Assembly: GCF_022170785.1 (NCBI RefSeq)
Contig: NZ_CP081870.1
Location: 918,001-982,000 of the forward strand
Reading direction: 5' to 3'
Origin: Rossellomorea marisflavi
Lineage (GTDB): Bacteria; Bacillota; Bacilli; Bacillales; Bacillaceae_B
DNA length: 64,000 nt
Position 1 is the first letter of the stretch; each line of letters opens with the position of its first letter. Of this stretch, positions 60,810 to 64,000 are shown one piece after another. Under the pieces are notes generated by a model. It searched no databases and was not told where the DNA came from. It saw only the letters and a program-made list of their open reading frames with translations. A program made the position numbers and the translations under genes.

Positions 60810-60892
60810 TGTTTACCGTTCCTCGAAGAATTTGCCGCGATGACTCCGGCGATGATGGGGATACAGATGATGAGCCACGTCCAATAACTCAC
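60806..60892 (-). CDS. Tiny single-TM peptide A (28 aa)
   Basis: GTG at 60892 starts directly after the stop of the upstream membrane protein, 7 bases after AGGAGG. One TM helix (YWTWLIICIPIIAGVIAA), then NSSRNGKQ. The very strong ribosome site supports translation. Confidence 0.6.
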   Translation of the reverse strand: MSYWTWLIICIPIIAGVIAANSSRNGKQ

Positions 60893-61207
60893 TCACAATC
60901 CCTCCTTATCTATATTTTTAACCATGTTTCTGCTTTTTCTACCTATTAGCATAGGTGCCGTGTTTAGTAGAATCGACAGGATGACGAGAACCCACAAAGC
61001 CCTTTCCATCGTAGGAACGACGTCCTCGAGTGCGGACCAGTCTTCCGCTTTTACCCACTGCGAGACGAGACTGTACTCTGCACACATCGTCAATGCGGTG
61101 AATGATAGCCCCAGCACCATGGCGAGTTTGTGATCCTTTCCAGAGAAATATAGGAAAAGATTTAATCCCGTTGCTGCGATCGCGATAAGTCCTAATACAA
61201 TCCACAT
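60893..61207 (-). CDS. Three-TM membrane protein
   Basis: 104 aa: TM helices at about 2-22, 29-48 and 70-90, with a loop WVKAEDWSALEDVVPTMERA. Its 3' end carries the AGGAGG for the downstream tiny peptide, so it heads a minus-strand run of small membrane genes. No family recognised. GGAGG precedes the ATG at 61207. Confidence 0.75.
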   Translation of the reverse strand: MWIVLGLIAIAATGLNLFLYFSGKDHKLAMVLGLSFTALTMCAEYSLVSQWVKAEDWSALEDVVPTMERALWVLVILSILLNTAPMLIGRKSRNMVKNIDKEGL

Positions 61208-61355
61208 AGTGAATCCTCCGTTAGCTATTTTTACAGATAATCTAAATATATCATATATTTCTTTATTTGGAATTAGTTGGTTTTAAGTGTGCGTATTTGA
61301 TAGAATGATGTATACGATGTTGAATAGATTGAATACTTACAATATGGGGGTCGCT

Positions 61356-61676
61356 ATGCTCATCACACTCATCGTCATTGCATCGCTCTACGCACTTCTC
61401 CACCTTTTAACAGGATCGGTCCAGCTCTTCAAAGGAGATATTCCGGTTCAGAACGCCGTGCTGTTTGTGGCCGGAAGCTTGTGTATGACTGTATATCTCG
61501 TCTTCTTCACAAATACGCTGAGAGCACTGGCGTTACTGGCGGCAGGGTTTCTTGTGATTCAGCTCGGGGCCATTCTGAATGGGAAATTCATGAATGGGAA
61601 GGTGACGTTCAGCCATCAACTTGTCCGTTTCGTCCTCATGCTTGTAGTGGTAGGTGGATTCGGGTTGGTCATCTGA
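61356..61676 (+). CDS. Membrane protein, unknown
   Basis: 106 aa with about four TM helices (LITLIVIASLYALLHLLTG, AVLFVAGSLCMTVYLVFF, LALLAAGFLVIQLGAILNG, LVRFVLMLVVVGGFGLVI). The ATG at 61356 lies 4-5 bases after GGGGGT; starts at 61344 or 61287 would add up to 23 residues. No family recognised. Confidence 0.7.
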   Translation: MLITLIVIASLYALLHLLTGSVQLFKGDIPVQNAVLFVAGSLCMTVYLVFFTNTLRALALLAAGFLVIQLGAILNGKFMNGKVTFSHQLVRFVLMLVVVGGFGLVI

Positions 61677-61719
61677 GCGGATTCAAAAGAGGCTGGAGAA
61701 AAGTTTTTAGTCATAGTAA

Positions 61720-61770
61720 AACCCGAACTTCTTTGCGTGAAATTAGGCAAAAATAGTTCGGGTTTATTAT
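61720..61770. terminator. Long-loop intrinsic terminator
   Basis: AAACCCGAACT (61720-61730) pairs perfectly with AGTTCGGGTTT (61756-61766) around a 25-base loop, followed by a T-rich tail. Confidence 0.7.
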
Positions 61771-61811
61771 TTTGTTTGTTGATCATGTAAATGCTTTCTA
61801 GCGGTTGATTG

Positions 61812-61915
61812 GAGTGCAAGACGTAGTCTCCTGCGGGAAGAGTAGCTGATGTGAGACCCCGCAGGCTTGCCGAGGAGGCCCACGGGCTACCCGCGGAAAG
61901 CGAAGTCTTGCACGG
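61812..61915. repeat. GC-rich palindromic dispersed repeat, copy 2
   Basis: Arms GTGCAAGAC (61814-61822) and GTCTTGCAC (61905-61913) enclose TCTCCTGCGGGAA, GTGAGACCCCGCAGGC, GAGGAGGCC and CCGCGGAAAGCGAA, the same motif order as copy 1 at 51944. Outer arms differ between copies but stay self-complementary, so the fold, not the exact sequence, is kept. Confidence 0.82.
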
Positions 61916-61964
61916 AAATTATGAGCGGTATAAAGAATCTCCACTAATTGTTTTTCATTAAATC

Positions 61965-62861
61965 CTAATCCACAATCACCGACCGCACCCGCTTCAAAAA
62001 CTCCCGGATGACCCGGGACAATCCATTATTGGCGTTATAAAAATACCCGAAGGAATACGTCTTATAATAAGGCGGGGCGAAGTTCACGAGTACGTATTCG
62101 TCGCTTCGGGATAATCCTGCGTCGGTGCGGAAGGCGTAGTCGAAGCCGATGTTGATGGCCGTGTTGGTCTCGAGGGCGAGGCGGATCGTGTCGACGTTGT
62201 TGGTGGTGAACAGGATGTCGAAGGGGAGAGAGCTGAAGCCCTTCATGAATTCCTGAATGTACTTGTCGTTGTATAGGACGATGGGCTGGCCGATGAGCAT
62301 GTCCTGGGTGATGAGCGTTTCCTTGGCAAGGGGGGAGTGCTTGTTGACGGCGGCAACCATATGACCGTCGACGAGCTTTTTGAAAACGAGATTGCGGTAT
62401 CGCTTTTCTTCTTTTTCCGTATAGGTGATGAAGCCGACGTCGACTTCGCCTTCGAGGACGCGGTCGATGATGAACTCGGTACTGTTTTCATAGACGGACG
62501 CCTTGACGTTCGGGTATTCCCGCTTCAGCTCCGTGATGACGCGCACGAGGATCTCCATGGGACCGGGATAGGTGGCGACCTTGATCTCGCCGTTCATGGT
62601 TTCAGTGTAGGTTTCGACTTCATCCATGAAATCCTGGAGCTTCAAGAGGACAACCTGGGCTTTTTCGATGAGCCGGCGTCCTTCCTCGGTCGGGATCGAG
62701 CCTCTTCTGGAACGATGGAAGATGGGGATGTTGAGTTCTTTTTCCAACTGTTTGATTGACTGGCTAAGGGCAGGGAGGGTGATGTGGAGTTGTTCTGCCG
62801 CTGCCTTCAGGGAGCCGGTTTTTCCGATTTCGACTATATACTTCAACTGTTCGATTGTCAT
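61965..62861 (-). CDS. LysR-family transcriptional regulator
   Basis: 298 aa. N-terminal HTH: IEQLKYIVEIGKTGSLKAAAEQLHITLPALSQSIKQLEKELN, then the substrate-binding domain with GEIKVATYPGPMEIL and EGEVDVGFITY. It diverges from the butanediol dehydrogenase gene over a 114-base region with a good promoter, so it likely controls that gene in response to a small metabolite. No close functional assignment is possible from sequence alone. Confidence 0.93.
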   Translation of the reverse strand: MTIEQLKYIVEIGKTGSLKAAAEQLHITLPALSQSIKQLEKELNIPIFHRSRRGSIPTEEGRRLIEKAQVVLLKLQDFMDEVETYTETMNGEIKVATYPGPMEILVRVITELKREYPNVKASVYENSTEFIIDRVLEGEVDVGFITYTEKEEKRYRNLVFKKLVDGHMVAAVNKHSPLAKETLITQDMLIGQPIVLYNDKYIQEFMKGFSSLPFDILFTTNNVDTIRLALETNTAINIGFDYAFRTDAGLSRSDEYVLVNFAPPYYKTYSFGYFYNANNGLSRVIREFLKRVRSVIVD

Positions 62862-62915
62862 AGTAAACCTCTTTTTAGTTACGTTCTGCTTAACAAACGT
62901 TAATATTAACTAAAT

Positions 62916-62943
62916 TTAACATAAGTGTCGTTCGTTGTATACT
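62916..62943 (+). promoter_or_regulatory. Promoter of the butanediol dehydrogenase gene
   Basis: TTAACA (62916-62921), 16-base spacer, TATACT (62938-62943). AT-rich inverted sequences (AACGTTAATATTAAC, 62896-62910) just upstream could bind the LysR protein. Confidence 0.6.
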
Positions 62944-62975
62944 GAGGGTGTAGACAAGACAGAAGGAGATGGCAC

Positions 62976-64000
62976 ATGATGAAAGCACTAAGATGGCATG
63001 ACCAGAAAGACATTCGTTTGGAAGAAATCGAAGAACCGGTGACAGGTGCCGGTCAGGTGAAAATGAAAGTGAAATGGTGTGGAATCTGCGGTAGTGATCT
63101 TCATGAATACTTGGGCGGACCGATCTTCATCCCGGTCGATGAGCCCCATCCTCTTACGGGCGAAAAAGCGCCTGTCACCCTCGGACATGAGTTCTCCGGT
63201 GAAGTCGTGGAAGTCGGAGAAGGCGTGAGCAATTATAAAGTAGGCGACCGCGTTGTCGTGGAACCGATCTTCGCCACACATGGCCACCAAGGCGCTTATA
63301 ATCTCGATGAGCAAATGGGCTTCCTTGGACTTGCAGGCGGCGGTGGCGGCTTGAGTGAATACGTGGCTGTCGATGAAGAGCTCCTCTTCAAGCTTCCGGA
63401 TGACCTTTCCTATGAACAGGGCGCACTTGTGGAACCGTCTGCTGTGGCCCTATACGCGGTACGTTCAAGTAAAGTAAAGGCAGGGGATAAAGTCGCGGTG
63501 TTCGGATGCGGGCCGATCGGGCTTCTTGTGATCGAAGCATTGAAAGCCGCTGGTGCAACCGATATCTATGCCGTCGAGCTTTCTCCTGAGAGACAAGCCA
63601 AGGCAGAAGAACTCGGTGCGATTGTCGTCAACCCGGCCGAAGTGGACGATACCGTGGCGGAAATCAGCCGCCTCACCGGTGGAGGTGTCGATGTATCCTT
63701 CGAAGTGACAGGGGTTCCGGTCGTCCTTCGCCAAGCAATCCAGTCAACAGGGATCGGTGGCGAAACGATCATCGTCTCCATCTGGGAACAGGGAGCGGAA
63801 ATCCTACCGAATGACATCGTCATCAAGGAACGGACCGTCAAAGGCATCATCGGTTACCGCGACGTGTATCCGGCCGTTCTTTCCCTCATGCAAAAAGGCT
63901 ACTTCTCTGCCGACAAACTCGTCACCAAACGGATCCCTCTCGATGACGTCATCGAAGAAGGCTTCCAGAGCCTGATCAAGGAGAAGAATCAGGTGAAGAT
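62976..64000 (+). CDS. bdhA: 2,3-butanediol dehydrogenase / zinc alcohol dehydrogenase, 3' end outside window
   Basis: 341 complete codons visible. MDR-family Zn enzyme: catalytic-zinc Cys in WCGICGSDLHEY, GHEFSGEVVEVGEGV, FGCGPIGLLVIEALKAAGA as the NAD loop (GxGxxG variant). The insertion after GSDLHEYLGGPIFIPVDEPHPLTGEKAP is typical of butanediol dehydrogenases, and the structural-zinc cysteines are absent. It interconverts acetoin and 2,3-butanediol. The ATG at 62976 is 7 bases after AAGGAG (ATG at 62979 also possible). No stop codon occurs before base 64000. Confidence 0.92.
   Translation, partial: MMKALRWHDQKDIRLEEIEEPVTGAGQVKMKVKWCGICGSDLHEYLGGPIFIPVDEPHPLTGEKAPVTLGHEFSGEVVEVGEGVSNYKVGDRVVVEPIFATHGHQGAYNLDEQMGFLGLAGGGGGLSEYVAVDEELLFKLPDDLSYEQGALVEPSAVALYAVRSSKVKAGDKVAVFGCGPIGLLVIEALKAAGATDIYAVELSPERQAKAEELGAIVVNPAEVDDTVAEISRLTGGGVDVSFEVTGVPVVLRQAIQSTGIGGETIIVSIWEQGAEILPNDIVIKERTVKGIIGYRDVYPAVLSLMQKGYFSADKLVTKRIPLDDVIEEGFQSLIKEKNQVK

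Overview
The window looks like a chromosomal segment of a low-to-mid-GC, Gram-positive Bacillaceae bacterium (Bacillus/Rossellomorea-like). The evidence is strong AGGAGG ribosome sites, frequent GTG/TTG starts, S-box (SAM-I) riboswitches, Fur boxes, YolD, YtkL and MetNIQ-type genes, and an orphan LXG/YwqH-type T7SS effector locus. No rRNA, tRNA or CRISPR array was seen.

Region 1 (1-29915) is the right-hand part of a nonribosomal peptide cluster whose left end lies outside the window. A terminal NRPS piece with thioesterase (1-1605) is followed by threonine aldolase, then a three-gene set (argininosuccinate-lyase-like, GHMP threonine kinase, cysteine-synthase-like). That set matches the known route from threonine to 2,3-diaminobutyrate (Dab) in friulimicin and pacidamycin-type clusters. 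An ATP-grasp ligase and a terminator close this operon. A convergent acyl-AMP ligase follows, then a long rightward operon: an atypical carbamoyltransferase, a LuxR regulator with a degenerate receiver, a GNAT, a small fatty-acid-type set (ketoreductase, two acyltransferases, KAS III, ACP), both subunits of B12-dependent glutamate mutase (3-methylaspartate supply), a 2695-aa NRPS (A-T-C-A-T-C-A-T) and a complete CarA/CarB carbamoyl-phosphate synthetase, ending in a terminator. The first A domain carries an Asp-type specificity code and the second a diamino-acid-like code. My reading is an undescribed peptide containing (methyl)aspartate and 2,3-Dab, possibly with a carbamoylated (ureido) residue. 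No exporter for it is visible in the window.

Region 2 (29942-51767) is ordinary, GC-richer chromosome: VOC and SnoaL-like proteins, YolD, GNATs, a phosphatase, YtkL, small membrane proteins, a ProP-like transporter, a methyltransferase plus two-component system, a TrmB regulator diverging from a LysE exporter, a two-permease ABC pair, and metNIQ plus an M20 hydrolase under two SAM riboswitches in series. Oddities include two small membrane ORFs interrupted by in-frame TAG, a permease with no standard start codon, a frameshifted GNAT/pentapeptide gene and a 20-21-bp periodic repeat.

Region 3 (51770-64000) holds two copies of a GC-rich palindromic repeat, a Fur-controlled siderophore-binding lipoprotein and a Fur-controlled nitroreductase. 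It also has an LXG toxin locus with two paralogous membrane immunity candidates and an EspG-like accessory protein, a minus-strand run of tiny single-TM peptides not reported by ordinary ORF length limits, and a LysR regulator diverging from a butanediol-dehydrogenase gene that runs off the window.
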